A stretch of DNA of 21,100 nucleotides from JBBQDZ01 sp038237515 (GCA_038237515.1 JBBRYP010000070.1:1-21100), one strand, 5' to 3'. Shown: positions 1-6,930, numbered from the stretch's first letter. Numbers and translations: made by a program. Notes: a model not told the origin generated them from the sequence alone.

Positions 1-139
1 ACCTTCGACCGGAAACGAAGGGCAGGTGGAGGCCGCACTACTCGGCCGCTTCGCGGCCGCCGGCCGCAGAGCGGTCGGAATAGTGCGGCGTCGGCGAACC
101 CTCAGTTTCGAGCGAAACGTTGGGAGACGCCGCACTAGC
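1..139. repeat. Left copy of 139-bp inverted terminal repeat
   Basis: Bases 1-139 are the exact reverse complement of 20960-21098; the match ends at base 140. The element is full of foldbacks. There is a 6-bp hairpin at 2-7/16-21. The arms GCCGCACTA (32-40) and TAGTGCGGC (81-89) enclose a 7-bp hairpin with a TTC loop (43-59). The arms TAGTGCGGCGTC (81-92) and GACGCCGCACTA (126-137) enclose a GTTTCG/CGAAAC hairpin (105-118). The 9-mer TAGTGCGGC therefore occurs three times, and its middle copy is shared by two overlapping palindromes. No ORF in it is credible. It is probably a dispersed non-coding repeat (REP- or MITE-like) where assembly stopped; a true terminal inverted repeat is less likely. 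Confidence 0.9.
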
Positions 140-293
140 TCATCTGCAGAAACGGGGCGTACGCGGGTGTGCTCCGGTTGCCGGTCGGGTCGGCGGCGGC
201 GACGCAGAAGCAGAGCCGCCGTCTTCGGAGGTTGGCCGGCACCAGCCAGCGGACCCTGACGCTGCGGGTGCCGGTCTCGAAGCGTGGTGGGGG
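135..293 (-). pseudogene. Possible C-terminal remnant of a secreted Ig/FN3-like protein
   Basis: On the minus strand one frame is open from a TGA at 294-296 down to a TAG at 137-135. Its 52 residues end with RRLCFCVAAADPTGNRS and a short tail. That resembles the last beta strands of Ig/FN3-type domains in actinobacterial secreted proteins (pattern FCVxAxDxxGNRS). Upstream of 294 this frame is closed and no other frame clearly continues the domain, so the gene is either degraded or carries frameshifts. The TAG stop is contributed by the terminal repeat, which begins TAGTGCGGC in this direction. The rest of 294-422 holds nothing I can assign. The coding nature is inferred from the motif only. 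Confidence 0.3.
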
Positions 294-422
294 TCAGGGC
301 GCCTGCGCCAGCAAGACGCTGGAGCGCCGCCGTCGCGGTGCGGGCGAGGTCGTCCGGCAACGAGTCCGAGCTCCGGCACGCGAAGGACGAGCTTCCGAGA
401 CTTGATCCTTCGCGACGCGGGG

Positions 423-764
423 TCAGCGTTCGAGCGCCGGCACAGGCCGCTTCGAGCTCGAGCGCCAGATCGAGCCGAGAAGCGCGGGCACAACCTGCAG
501 CGTCTGCAGCGGGAGGTACGCGAGCGCGAGGAGCGGCGTTCGTGCGGCGGACGCGGCGACGACGGTCGCCAGTGCCGCGACCTCGATCGCGATGGGGAAG
601 CGCGAGCCCTCTCCGTCGACCGCGTTGCTCACCGCTCCCAGCACGGCGAAGGCCACAGCCGGGACCGCACAGAGCAGCAGGAGATAGCCGAGGCCGCCGG
701 CGCCGGCTGCGGCGAAGAAGGCGGCCAGGAGGACGAGCGCGAGGGGCACGACCCGAATCTGCAC
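423..764 (-). CDS. Small hypothetical integral membrane protein
   Basis: The 113-residue product is dominated by hydrophobic stretches. Two lie in the first half (from VVPLALVLLAAFF onward, then GYLLLLCAVPAVAFAVLGAV). Two more follow around IEVAALATVVAASA and PLLALAYLPLQTLQVVPALL, so about four membrane segments are likely. The frame stays open to 872, but that would run into the divergent gene at 820. The GTG at 764 is preferred because the hydrophobic protein begins there and a GGAGG lies about 13 nt upstream. I do not recognise the family; it is vaguely like short YrdB/DUF2568-type actinobacterial membrane proteins. No catalytic motif is visible and no function is assigned. Confidence 0.6.
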   Translation of the reverse strand: MQIRVVPLALVLLAAFFAAAGAGGLGYLLLLCAVPAVAFAVLGAVSNAVDGEGSRFPIAIEVAALATVVAASAARTPLLALAYLPLQTLQVVPALLGSIWRSSSKRPVPALER

Positions 765-805
765 GCCGCCAGGTTCGCCTCCGTCTCGGACGCTCCTGCT
801 TCGAC

Positions 806-811
806 TAATCT
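806..811 (+). promoter_or_regulatory. Putative -10 box for the UPF0173 operon
   Basis: TAATCT lies 8 nt before the ATG at 820, and no Shine-Dalgarno sequence is visible in between. Transcription from this box would start at or next to the start codon, giving a leaderless mRNA. I see no convincing -35 element. Confidence 0.4.
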
Positions 812-819
812 GCCCGCCG

Positions 820-1512
820 ATGGCGAACGCCGTCCTCACCTGGCTCGGACACGCCTCCTTCCGGCTCGACACGCCGGGGGGAAAGCGCGTCTACGTCGAT
901 CCCTGGCTCGGGAACCCGAAGTGCCCGGAGGCGGAGAAGGAGCCGGAGCGGATCGACGTGATCGCCCTCACGCACGGACACTCCGACCACGTCGGCGAGA
1001 CGGTCGAGCTCGCCAAGCGGTTCGGCTGCCCCGCGATCGCGCTCCTCGAGCTGCGCGGCTGGCTCGCGCAGCAGGGGCTTCCTGAGGACATGTCGGAGGC
1101 GCCGAACAAGGGCGGCACGGTGGAGCGCGCCGGCGTCAAGTTCACGCTCGTGAACGCGTTTCACTCGAGCTCCTCGAACGACGGCGACTACCTCGGCGAG
1201 GCCGCGGGCATCGTCGTCACCCTCGAGGACGGCCGGGCGATCTACTTCGCCGGCGACACCTGCGTCTTCGGCGACATGCAGCTGATCGGCCGGATCTACT
1301 CGCCGGAGCTCGCGGTGCTGCCGATCGGCGACCACTTCACGATGGGCCCCCGCGAGGCGGCGGTCGCGCTCGAGCTCCTGGGCGTCGAGCGCTGCATCCC
1401 CTGCCACTACGGCACCTTCCCGCTCCTCACCGGCACGCCGGAGGAGCTGCGCCGGCTCGCGCCGGACGTCGAGGTCCACGCGCTCGAGCCGGGGGAGAGC
1501 CTCACGCTGTGA
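820..1512 (+). CDS. UPF0173 metal-dependent hydrolase (metallo-beta-lactamase fold)
   Basis: The 230-residue protein has the usual length of UPF0173/UlaG-like metallohydrolases. The metal ligand motif THGHSDH is at residues 51-57. An early GHASF (10-14) and VDPWL (26-30), a later AFHSSS, the AGDTCVFGD box and a terminal PCHYGTFP complete the family pattern. It is cytosolic, with no signal peptide. Relatives of known function hydrolyse lactones (UlaG) or phosphoesters, but most UPF0173 members have no proven substrate, so only the hydrolase class is safe. It leads a four-gene operon: its TGA overlaps the GTG of the next gene by 4 bp. The ATG at 820 follows a -10-like TAATCT and is probably a leaderless start. 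Confidence 0.92.
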   Translation: MANAVLTWLGHASFRLDTPGGKRVYVDPWLGNPKCPEAEKEPERIDVIALTHGHSDHVGETVELAKRFGCPAIALLELRGWLAQQGLPEDMSEAPNKGGTVERAGVKFTLVNAFHSSSSNDGDYLGEAAGIVVTLEDGRAIYFAGDTCVFGDMQLIGRIYSPELAVLPIGDHFTMGPREAAVALELLGVERCIPCHYGTFPLLTGTPEELRRLAPDVEVHALEPGESLTL

Positions 1513-1787
1513 GGGAACGCTGGCTCGGGTCGACGGGCGTGAAGGTGCCGGAGATCGCGGTCGAGGGCGAGCTCGAGCTTCCGGAGGGTGCCCTGCTCCT
1601 CGACGACGTCTCCGATCTCGACGCGCTCCGCGAGGCTCACGACGCCGGGCGCCCGGTGCTCGTGCGGGCCGCGAACCCGGAGACGATCCGCTCAGCGCTC
1701 GCGCGCCCCGAGGTGGCGTCCGCTCTCGTACCGCCCGAGCGGCGCGACCTGCTCGAGCTCGACCTGACCGAGCTCACGTATGGGTAG
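1509..1787 (+). CDS. Hypothetical 92-residue protein in the UPF0173-DUF1028 operon
   Basis: This small acidic protein starts with GTG inside the GTGA junction with the UPF0173 gene and ends 8 bp inside the DUF1028 gene. Both flanking overlaps argue that it is really translated and coupled to its neighbours. It is rich in Glu, Leu and Asp, with no signal peptide, membrane segment or cysteines. Residues from about 30 onward (LLLDDVSDLDALREAHDAGRPVL) could fold as a small alpha/beta unit. I do not recognise a family, and no catalytic motif is evident. A role linked to the adjacent hydrolases is inference from position only. Confidence 0.7.
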   Translation: MRERWLGSTGVKVPEIAVEGELELPEGALLLDDVSDLDALREAHDAGRPVLVRAANPETIRSALARPEVASALVPPERRDLLELDLTELTYG

Positions 1788-2631
1788 CGGGCCGCCCGTC
1801 TCGACCTATTCGATCGTCGCCTGCGACCTCGGCGCGCGGCAGTGGGGGGTCGCGGTCCAGTCGAAGTTCCTCGCCGTCGGCTCCGTCGTGCCGTGGGCGG
1901 AGCCGCACGTCGGAGCCGTCGCGACGCAGTCCTACGCGAACCCGCGCTACGGGCCGGACGGGCTCGCGCTCCTGCGCGGTGGGCGCAGCGCCCAGGAGGT
2001 CGTGCGACAGCTGACGGAAGCCGACGAGGGGCGGGAGCAGCGCCAGCTCGGCGTCGTCGACGCGGAGGGCCGGGCCGAGAGCTTCACGGGCGGCGAGTGC
2101 CACGAATGGGCGGGCGGGCGCACCGGCCGCTGCTACGCCGCGCAGGGCAACATCCTCGTCTCCGGCGAGACCGTGGACGCACTCGCGCAGACCTTCGAGG
2201 AGACCGTCGGCGACCCGTTCGCGGAACGCCTGCTGCGCTGCCTCGCCGCCGCCCAGGAGGCGGGAGGAGACCGGCGGGGCCAGCAGTCCGCGAGCCTGCT
2301 CGTGGTGGAGCGGGACGCCGGCTACGCGGGCCTCTCCGACGTGCTCGTCGACCTGCGGGTGGACGAGCACGAGCGTCCGATCGAGGAGCTCGAGCGGATC
2401 TACCGGATCCACGACCGCCTCTTCGGGCGAACGCCGCGGGAGCAGTGGGTCGACGTGGATGCGGAGCTCGAGCGCGAGCTGCGGGAGCGGCTGGCGGCCC
2501 TGGGCTACGACCGCGCGCTCTCGGAGGCCCTGCCCGCCTGGGCCGGGAAGGAGAATCTCGAGGAGCGGGTCGACGGCGTCGAGTCGGTCGACCCGGTCGT
2601 CCTCGACGAGCTGAGGAGGGCGAATGCCTGA
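1780..2631 (+). CDS. DUF1028 family protein (Ntn-hydrolase-like)
   Basis: The N-terminal 220 residues match the DUF1028 pattern: TYSIVACD near the start, WGVAVQSKFLAVGSVVPWA, GAVATQSYANPRYGPDGL, a GRTGRCYAAQGNIL stretch and a QQSASLLVV segment. DUF1028 proteins adopt an N-terminal-nucleophile hydrolase-like fold, but their substrate is not established. The last 60 or so residues form a charged helical tail, as in DUF1028 proteins with a C-terminal peptidoglycan-binding-like extension; that second part is less certain. It has no signal peptide. The ATG at 1780 overlaps the preceding stop by 8 bp, and the end overlaps the cupin gene by 8 bp, so translation is likely coupled throughout. Confidence 0.88.
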   Translation: MGSGPPVSTYSIVACDLGARQWGVAVQSKFLAVGSVVPWAEPHVGAVATQSYANPRYGPDGLALLRGGRSAQEVVRQLTEADEGREQRQLGVVDAEGRAESFTGGECHEWAGGRTGRCYAAQGNILVSGETVDALAQTFEETVGDPFAERLLRCLAAAQEAGGDRRGQQSASLLVVERDAGYAGLSDVLVDLRVDEHERPIEELERIYRIHDRLFGRTPREQWVDVDAELERELRERLAALGYDRALSEALPAWAGKENLEERVDGVESVDPVVLDELRRANA

Positions 2632-3274
2632 GGGATACGAGATCGCGCGCCTCGACGAGCTCGAGTCGTTCCCCGTCGACGACGAGGGGCTGACGTGGCG
2701 GCCCGTCCGCCGCCGCTTCGACATCCGAGCCTTCGGCATCAACGCCTACACGGCGGAGGCCGAAGGGTCGCGCGTCGTGGAGGAGCACGCCGAGCAGGAG
2801 GGTCACGACGAGGTCTACGTCGTCCTCCGCGGCCGCGCGACCTTCACGCTCGACGCCGACGAGGTCGACGCGCCCGCGGGAACGTTCGTCTACGTCCGTC
2901 CGGGCACCCGGCGCGGAGCGGTGGCGCGCGAGGCGGGAACCGCAGTCCTCGCCGTGGGCGCGAAGCGCGGCGAGCTGTTCACGCCCTCGCCGTGGGAGTC
3001 GATCTTCGCCGGCTTCGGCCACCTGAAGGCGGGGCGCGAGGAGGAGGGCCGGAAGGAGATCGAGGAAGCGGTGGCGGCCAATCCCGACCTTTGGCAAGGC
3101 CATTTCAACCTCGCCTGCTTCCACGCCCAGACCGGCCGCCGGGACGAGGCGCTCGCGGCACTGCGCCGCGCCGTCGAGCTCGAGCCGGCGAAGGTGCGGG
3201 AGTGGGCGGCTAGCGACACCGACTTCGACTCGATGCGCGACGACCCCGCCTTCCGCGAGATCGTGGGGGGCTGA
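2624..3274 (+). CDS. Cupin domain protein with C-terminal TPR-like repeat
   Basis: The 216-residue protein joins two modules. Residues about 50-110 form a small cupin barrel: EEHAEQEGHDEVYVVLRGRATF followed by DAPAGTFVYVRPGTRR, with candidate metal ligands in the HDE segment. Residues about 125-185 are a tetratricopeptide-like helical pair (AGREEEGRKEIEEAVAANP, then HFNLACFHAQTGRRDEAL and LRRAVELEP). The end, DTDFDSMRDDPAFREIVGG, is common in TPR proteins. It is a cytosolic binding or isomerase-type protein of unknown ligand. It is the last gene of the UPF0173-DUF1028 operon, overlapping its predecessor by 8 bp, and is followed by a hairpin at 3291-3312. Confidence 0.85.
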   Translation: MPEGYEIARLDELESFPVDDEGLTWRPVRRRFDIRAFGINAYTAEAEGSRVVEEHAEQEGHDEVYVVLRGRATFTLDADEVDAPAGTFVYVRPGTRRGAVAREAGTAVLAVGAKRGELFTPSPWESIFAGFGHLKAGREEEGRKEIEEAVAANPDLWQGHFNLACFHAQTGRRDEALAALRRAVELEPAKVREWAASDTDFDSMRDDPAFREIVGG

Positions 3275-3290
3275 GGGCTCCGGGCAGGAC

Positions 3291-3312
3291 TCTTCGCGGG
3301 CCAGCGCGAAGA
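3291..3312. terminator. Hairpin downstream of the cupin gene
   Basis: TCTTCGCG (3291-3298) pairs perfectly with CGCGAAGA (3305-3312) around a 6-nt loop, 17 nt after the cupin stop. There is no T-tract, so it is a possible GC-type terminator rather than a canonical one. It separates the operon from the LysM gene. Confidence 0.45.
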
Positions 3313-3343
3313 CGGAGGGCCTACGACCGAGGCGGGTTCCTCC

Positions 3344-4352
3344 TTGAAAACTGTTGCTGCCGCTGTGCTCGGCGCGCTGGTCGTGCCGGCGACGGCCGCA
3401 GCCCTCAGTCACACCGTGCGAGGGGGCGAGACGTTGACCTCGATCGCCGCGAGCCACGGAACGACCGTCGCAGCTCTCGCGCGGCTGAATCGTCTCGACC
3501 CGTCGAGGTTCGTTCTCGCCGGTGCCGTCCTTCGCATCCCGCAAGCAGGGGCGCCGGCGACCGGCGCCTATGTCGTCGTCGCCGGCGACACGCTCGGCGC
3601 CCTCGCCAGACACTTCAAGACGACGGTCCGCGCCCTTGCCACTGCGAACGATCTCGATCCGGCAGACAGGGATCGCGAGCCGGTACGGGATGAGCGTGAC
3701 GGCGCTCGCGTGCGCCAACGGCCGCAGGCAGGATGAGCGCCTCCTCGTCGGGGAGATCCTTCGGGTGCCGAAGAGCGAGGCACCCGGAGCCTCGCGCTAC
3801 CTCCCGTACAAGGTTCGTCCCGGCGACACGCTCACGGCGATCGGCACTCGGTTCGGTATGGGTCTCGAGGGGCTGGCTCGGGTCAACGTCCTCGACCCGG
3901 CGCGAATCCTTCTGACCGGGACGACGCTACGCGTGAGAGCAGCCCTGCGAGGCCCTCCTTCCACTCACTCAGAGGTGCTGGCTGCGATCGACCGTTGGGC
4001 GAGCGCCTACGGCCTGGACCGCTCGCTCGTTCGGGGGCTGGCCTGGATGGAGTCGGGATATCGCGAGGGGCTCGTCTCAGCCGCGGGCGCTGTCGGAGTG
4101 ATGCAGGTGCTGCCGTCGACCTGGAGCTTCGTGGAGACCGTGCTTCTCGGCCAACGCGTCCCTCAGGCGATCGACGGCAACGTCCACGTCGGCGTCGCCT
4201 ACCTCGACCATCTGCTCACTCTCTTCGGAGGCGACGAACGCCTCGCCCTCGCCGCCTACTACCAGGGGCCGGCGTCGGTCCGAATACGGGGCGTCTTCCA
4301 CAAGAGTCAGGACTACGCAGACGACATCCTCGCTCTGCGCGGGCGGATGTAG
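3344..4352 (+). pseudogene. LysM-repeat lytic transglycosylase, frameshifted
   Basis: The 5' part starts at TTG 3344 with a signal peptide (about residues 1-20, ending ATAAA). It encodes LysM 1 (GETLTSIAASHG onward) and the first half of LysM 2 (GDTLGALARHF to NDLDPA). That frame then runs into junk and stops at 3736. From about 3665 a different frame takes over inside another LysM (GIASRYGMSVTALACANG). It continues through a complete LysM (RPGDTLTAIGTRFG) into a transglycosylase SLT domain with WMESGY (catalytic Glu), GVMQVLPSTW and AAYYQG, ending at 4352. The missing stretch is about one LysM unit plus a shift of frame, as expected from deletion between repeats. The native enzyme would be secreted and cut peptidoglycan glycan strands. 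An assembly or read error is possible. Confidence 0.75.
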
Positions 4353-4384
4353 ACCGCGGTGAAGGGCAGGTCTGACGACCTGGC

Positions 4385-4390
4385 TAGACT
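4385..4390 (+). promoter_or_regulatory. Putative -10 box (TAGACT) for lspA
   Basis: TAGACT ends 7 nt before the GTG at 4398. The same hexamer stands 6 nt before the GTG of the YhaM-like gene at 19253. This supports a leaderless start for lspA at 4398 rather than the upstream GTG at 4359. Confidence 0.4.
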
Positions 4391-4397
4391 TGCGATT

Positions 4398-4892
4398 GTG
4401 CCTCATCCGTTTGCTTCCTCGCGGCCGGGCGCGAAGCAATGGGCAGGGCTCGGGGTCGTCGCCTCACTCGCCGTCCTCGTCGACCAGCTCTCGAAGCACC
4501 TGGTGGCCGCCCGACTCAGTGCCGGGGCTCGGTTCGAGGCGCTCGGCCCGATCTGGCTCAGTCACACCGACAACCGGGGGATCGCTTTGGGCGTCCTAGG
4601 CGAGCAGTCGTGGCTCGTCGCCGGCGGCAAAACTGCCGTCATCCTCCTCGCGGTCGCCTACTTCGTCCTGAAGCCGACCGAGCGGGCTCGCTGGGCGGCG
4701 CTCGGACTCGTCGTGGGCGGCAGCCTCGTGAACCTGGTGGAGGTGCTTCGAGCGGGGCACGTCACCGACTTCGTCGGGGTGCATTTTCTCCCGGTGTTCA
4801 ACCTCGCCGATGTCTCCATCCTGGCCGGGGTGGCCCTCCTCGCGCTCAGGGTCGTCCGGACGAGCGCACGGCGGCCACTCACGTTCGGCTAA
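4398..4892 (+). CDS. lspA: Lipoprotein signal peptidase (LspA-like), divergent active-site box
   Basis: Signal peptidase II cleaves lipid-modified prolipoproteins before the conserved cysteine in the membrane. This 164-residue copy shows VDQLSK (D29), TDNRGIALG (58-65), the catalytic-pair motifs VTDF (D124) and FNLAD (D138), and about four hydrophobic segments. The usual GNxxDR box reads N112-L-V-E115-V116, so the Asp and Arg are replaced by Glu and Val. The GTG at 4398 is chosen because TAGACT lies 7 nt upstream; the frame also allows GTG 4359. It stands directly before a lipoprotein gene, its likely substrate. It may be a specialised or second LspA rather than the housekeeping enzyme, which cannot be judged from this window. 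Confidence 0.83.
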   Translation: MPHPFASSRPGAKQWAGLGVVASLAVLVDQLSKHLVAARLSAGARFEALGPIWLSHTDNRGIALGVLGEQSWLVAGGKTAVILLAVAYFVLKPTERARWAALGLVVGGSLVNLVEVLRAGHVTDFVGVHFLPVFNLADVSILAGVALLALRVVRTSARRPLTFG

Positions 4893-4921
4893 AGAGCGTC
4901 CTGGAGGGTCTCACGCGCCCT

Positions 4922-5827
4922 CTGCCTCGGCTAACGCGCTTCTCGACGCTTGCCGTTCTCGCCTCCTGCCTCGGCCTCCTGACAAGCTGCGGCACCTCCG
5001 GGCAGGCCGGCTCGCTGGGCCGGCTCGCAAGCGGCGCCGGCACGAGAGGCTCGCTCGTCTTCGGCACCGGCGACTACGCAGCCGGGACTGTTCGCCTCTC
5101 GTTCCTCCTTCTGCGTGCGAATGGCCAGGCCGTCGTTCGCCCGCACGCGCGGGTCTGGCTCGCCTCGAGCCTCTCCTCGCGCCCGGTGGTCCAGGCAAGG
5201 GCGACCTACGAATCGGTCACGGTTCCCGGCGCTCGAGCCGCTGCCCTCGGTACGACGCACCTGTACGTCACCCACGTTCGGCTCGTCCGCGAAGGCCGCT
5301 ACTGGCTTCTCGTCCGGCCCCTCGGAGAAGCGGCGATCCATGCCCTCGCGAAGATCGTCGTCAAAGGACACAGCACGTCGCTACCGGTCGGCGCGCACGC
5401 GCCCGCGACGGCGAACCCGACGTTCGCGTCGAGCCTGGGGGACCTCGCCGCGATCACGACCCACGCGCCGCCGGACCGTGCGCTTCTCACCTACTCGATC
5501 GGGGGCTCCCTTGCTGCGCGGCGACCGTTCGTCGTCGTCTTCGCGATCCCCAAGCTCTGCCTCAACCGCGCCTGCGGTCCGATCGTCGACGTCGTCGATG
5601 CCGGCCGCCGCAGATTCGCCGGCGGCGGAGTCCGCTTCATCCACGTCGAGCCTTTCCGCGGCAATGATCCTTCCCGCGGCCTCAACCGCTACGCACGCCA
5701 GTGGAGGATCCCGACCGCGCCCTTCACCTTCCTCGTCGACCGGGACGGAAGGATCAGAGCCAAGTTCGAGGGGTCATTCTCGCCGGAAGAGCTCACGGCG
5801 GCAATTCGAGCGAAGCTACTGAGGTAG
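4922..5827 (+). CDS. Lipoprotein with C-terminal thioredoxin-like domain
   Basis: The N-terminus is a clear lipoprotein signal: basic n-region (RLTR), hydrophobic core and lipobox LTSC with Cys at residue 23. The middle is a secreted beta-rich region. Residues about 200-301 are thioredoxin-like: VVVFAIP, then LCLNRACGP (Cys about 213 and 218, a C-x4-C), a VRFIHVE strand, the cis-Pro region RIPTAPFTFLVDRDG and a terminal helix. Actinobacterial thioredoxin-family lipoproteins share this layout; a redox or metallochaperone role outside the membrane is inference. No in-frame ATG, GTG or TTG fits the signal peptide; CTG at 4922 (or 4901) is the best candidate, with GGAGGG at 4903-4908. The last 12 bp overlap the end of the convergent CDF gene. 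Confidence 0.78.
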   Translation: MPRLTRFSTLAVLASCLGLLTSCGTSGQAGSLGRLASGAGTRGSLVFGTGDYAAGTVRLSFLLLRANGQAVVRPHARVWLASSLSSRPVVQARATYESVTVPGARAAALGTTHLYVTHVRLVREGRYWLLVRPLGEAAIHALAKIVVKGHSTSLPVGAHAPATANPTFASSLGDLAAITTHAPPDRALLTYSIGGSLAARRPFVVVFAIPKLCLNRACGPIVDVVDAGRRRFAGGGVRFIHVEPFRGNDPSRGLNRYARQWRIPTAPFTFLVDRDGRIRAKFEGSFSPEELTAAIRAKLLR

Positions 5828-6571
5828 AGGCTTCGGGTCGGGCGGCTGGGAGGCTGCCTCCTCGTCGGCGACGTAGCGGACGTCGATCTCGGCCCTTCGG
5901 ACGGTATGCCAGGAGCCCCAGGTGATCTTGAGGATCACGAGCGTGATCACGAGGCCGATGACGGGATCGGCGATCGGTGCGCCGAGTGCGACGACGATCG
6001 CGCTCGCCACGACGCCGAGCGAGACGAAGCCGTCGATGCGGGCGTGGTTTCCGTCGGCGGTCATCGCCGCACTGTGTAGGCGTTTGCCGGCTCGCAGCCG
6101 CACCTGAGCGGCGACCTCGTTGCCGACAAAGCCGACAAGACCGGCAGCGGCGAGCACGGGCAGGTGCGTCAGGTGCTGCGGATGAATGAAGCGGAGGATC
6201 GTCTCGTACAGAGCGACGCATGCCGAGACGAAGATGGCGAGGACGACGGCGAGCCCGGCGAGCCGCTCGCCGCGGAGGCTGCGAAGGAAGAACGCGATCC
6301 CGAGCGGCACCGCCGTCAGCGCGTCGCCGAAGTTGTGGATGAGATCGGCGAGGAGGGCGACGGAGCCCGAAAGCACGAAGACAGCGAGCTGAGTCGCGGA
6401 GGCTGCGCCGAGTACCGCAAGGCTGATCGAGACCGCCTTGACGCCTTCACGCGACCGGACGATGGAGCGATCGACGAGGCCGTGCGTATGGCCGTGGCCT
6501 TCGCTCTCGTGCCGATCGCCATGGTCGTGGCCTTTGCCGTGCTCGTCCCGCACTACCGGTTCGGCACTCAC
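5816..6571 (-). CDS. Cation diffusion facilitator (zinc-type) without C-terminal domain
   Basis: CDF proteins export divalent metal ions by proton antiport across the membrane. The 251-residue protein has a His-rich cytoplasmic N-terminus (residues 11-30) and six membrane segments. The metal site residues are H79-xxx-D83 in TM2 (with D76) and H176-xxx-D180 in TM5. The paired HxxxD pattern is typical of Zn/Co-type members. It stops about 35 residues after TM6, so the usual cytoplasmic ferredoxin-like domain of about 80 residues is absent. The GTG start overlaps the TGA of the ArsR gene (GTGA), so the two form one operon. Zinc specificity is inferred from the ligands and the regulator's sensor site. 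Confidence 0.92.
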   Translation of the reverse strand: MSAEPVVRDEHGKGHDHGDRHESEGHGHTHGLVDRSIVRSREGVKAVSISLAVLGAASATQLAVFVLSGSVALLADLIHNFGDALTAVPLGIAFFLRSLRGERLAGLAVVLAIFVSACVALYETILRFIHPQHLTHLPVLAAAGLVGFVGNEVAAQVRLRAGKRLHSAAMTADGNHARIDGFVSLGVVASAIVVALGAPIADPVIGLVITLVILKITWGSWHTVRRAEIDVRYVADEEAASQPPDPKPLPQ

Positions 6572-6930
6572 GCGCTCAACTCCCTCGCCCGGTCGGCGTA
6601 GTCGAGGCGCAGGTGGGCGACGTGGAAGGTCGCCTCCTCGAGGAGGACGCCGACGTGCTCGTCGTGCAGGGCGTAGAGCACGTTGCGCCCGCTGCGCTCC
6701 CCGACGACCAGGCGCAGATGGCGCAGCACGCGCAGCTGGTGCGAGACGGCCGACTGCTCCATACCCACGGCCTCCGCCAGATCGTTCACCGAGCAGGCGC
6801 CCTCGCGCAGCCGGGCGAGTATCCGGACTCGACTCGGCGTCGCGAGCGCCTGCATCGTCTCCGCGATCTGGCGCGCCGTCTCGGCATCGACGAGCGCGCC
6901 TTTGGTCTTGCCCTCGGTGCCATGCCCCAT
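6568..6930 (-). CDS. ArsR/SmtB-family metal-sensing repressor with alpha-5 zinc site
   Basis: This 120-residue winged-helix repressor carries the ArsR core: LATPSRVRILARL, the recognition helix SAVSHQLRVLRHLRLV and the wing ERSGRNVLYAL. The last helix contains D90-x-H92-x10-H103-x2-H106. That exactly fits the D-x-H-x10-H-x2-H alpha-5 site of the Zn/Co sensors CzrA and SmtB. Metal binding should release the DNA and derepress the downstream CDF exporter. ATG 6930 is preferred because TTAAAT lies 6 nt before it and the operator palindrome then sits between -10 and -35. ATG 6945, adding 5 residues, is the alternative. No arsenic-type or cadmium-type cysteine site is present. Confidence 0.92.
   Translation of the reverse strand: MGHGTEGKTKGALVDAETARQIAETMQALATPSRVRILARLREGACSVNDLAEAVGMEQSAVSHQLRVLRHLRLVVGERSGRNVLYALHDEHVGVLLEEATFHVAHLRLDYADRARELSA

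Noticed and set aside
81..137. CRISPR-like repeat array
   Set aside because: The three 9-mer copies alternate in orientation and form stems; they are not evenly spaced direct repeats with unique spacers, and no cas gene is present.
2084..3718. Long minus-strand frame of 544 codons
   Set aside because: It lies antisense to the DUF1028, cupin and LysM genes, has low-complexity Arg/Pro/Gly-rich sequence typical of GC-rich antisense frames, and matches no family.
5922..6601. Plus-strand frames opposite the CDF gene
   Set aside because: They are antisense shadows of the CDF and ArsR genes with no family features.
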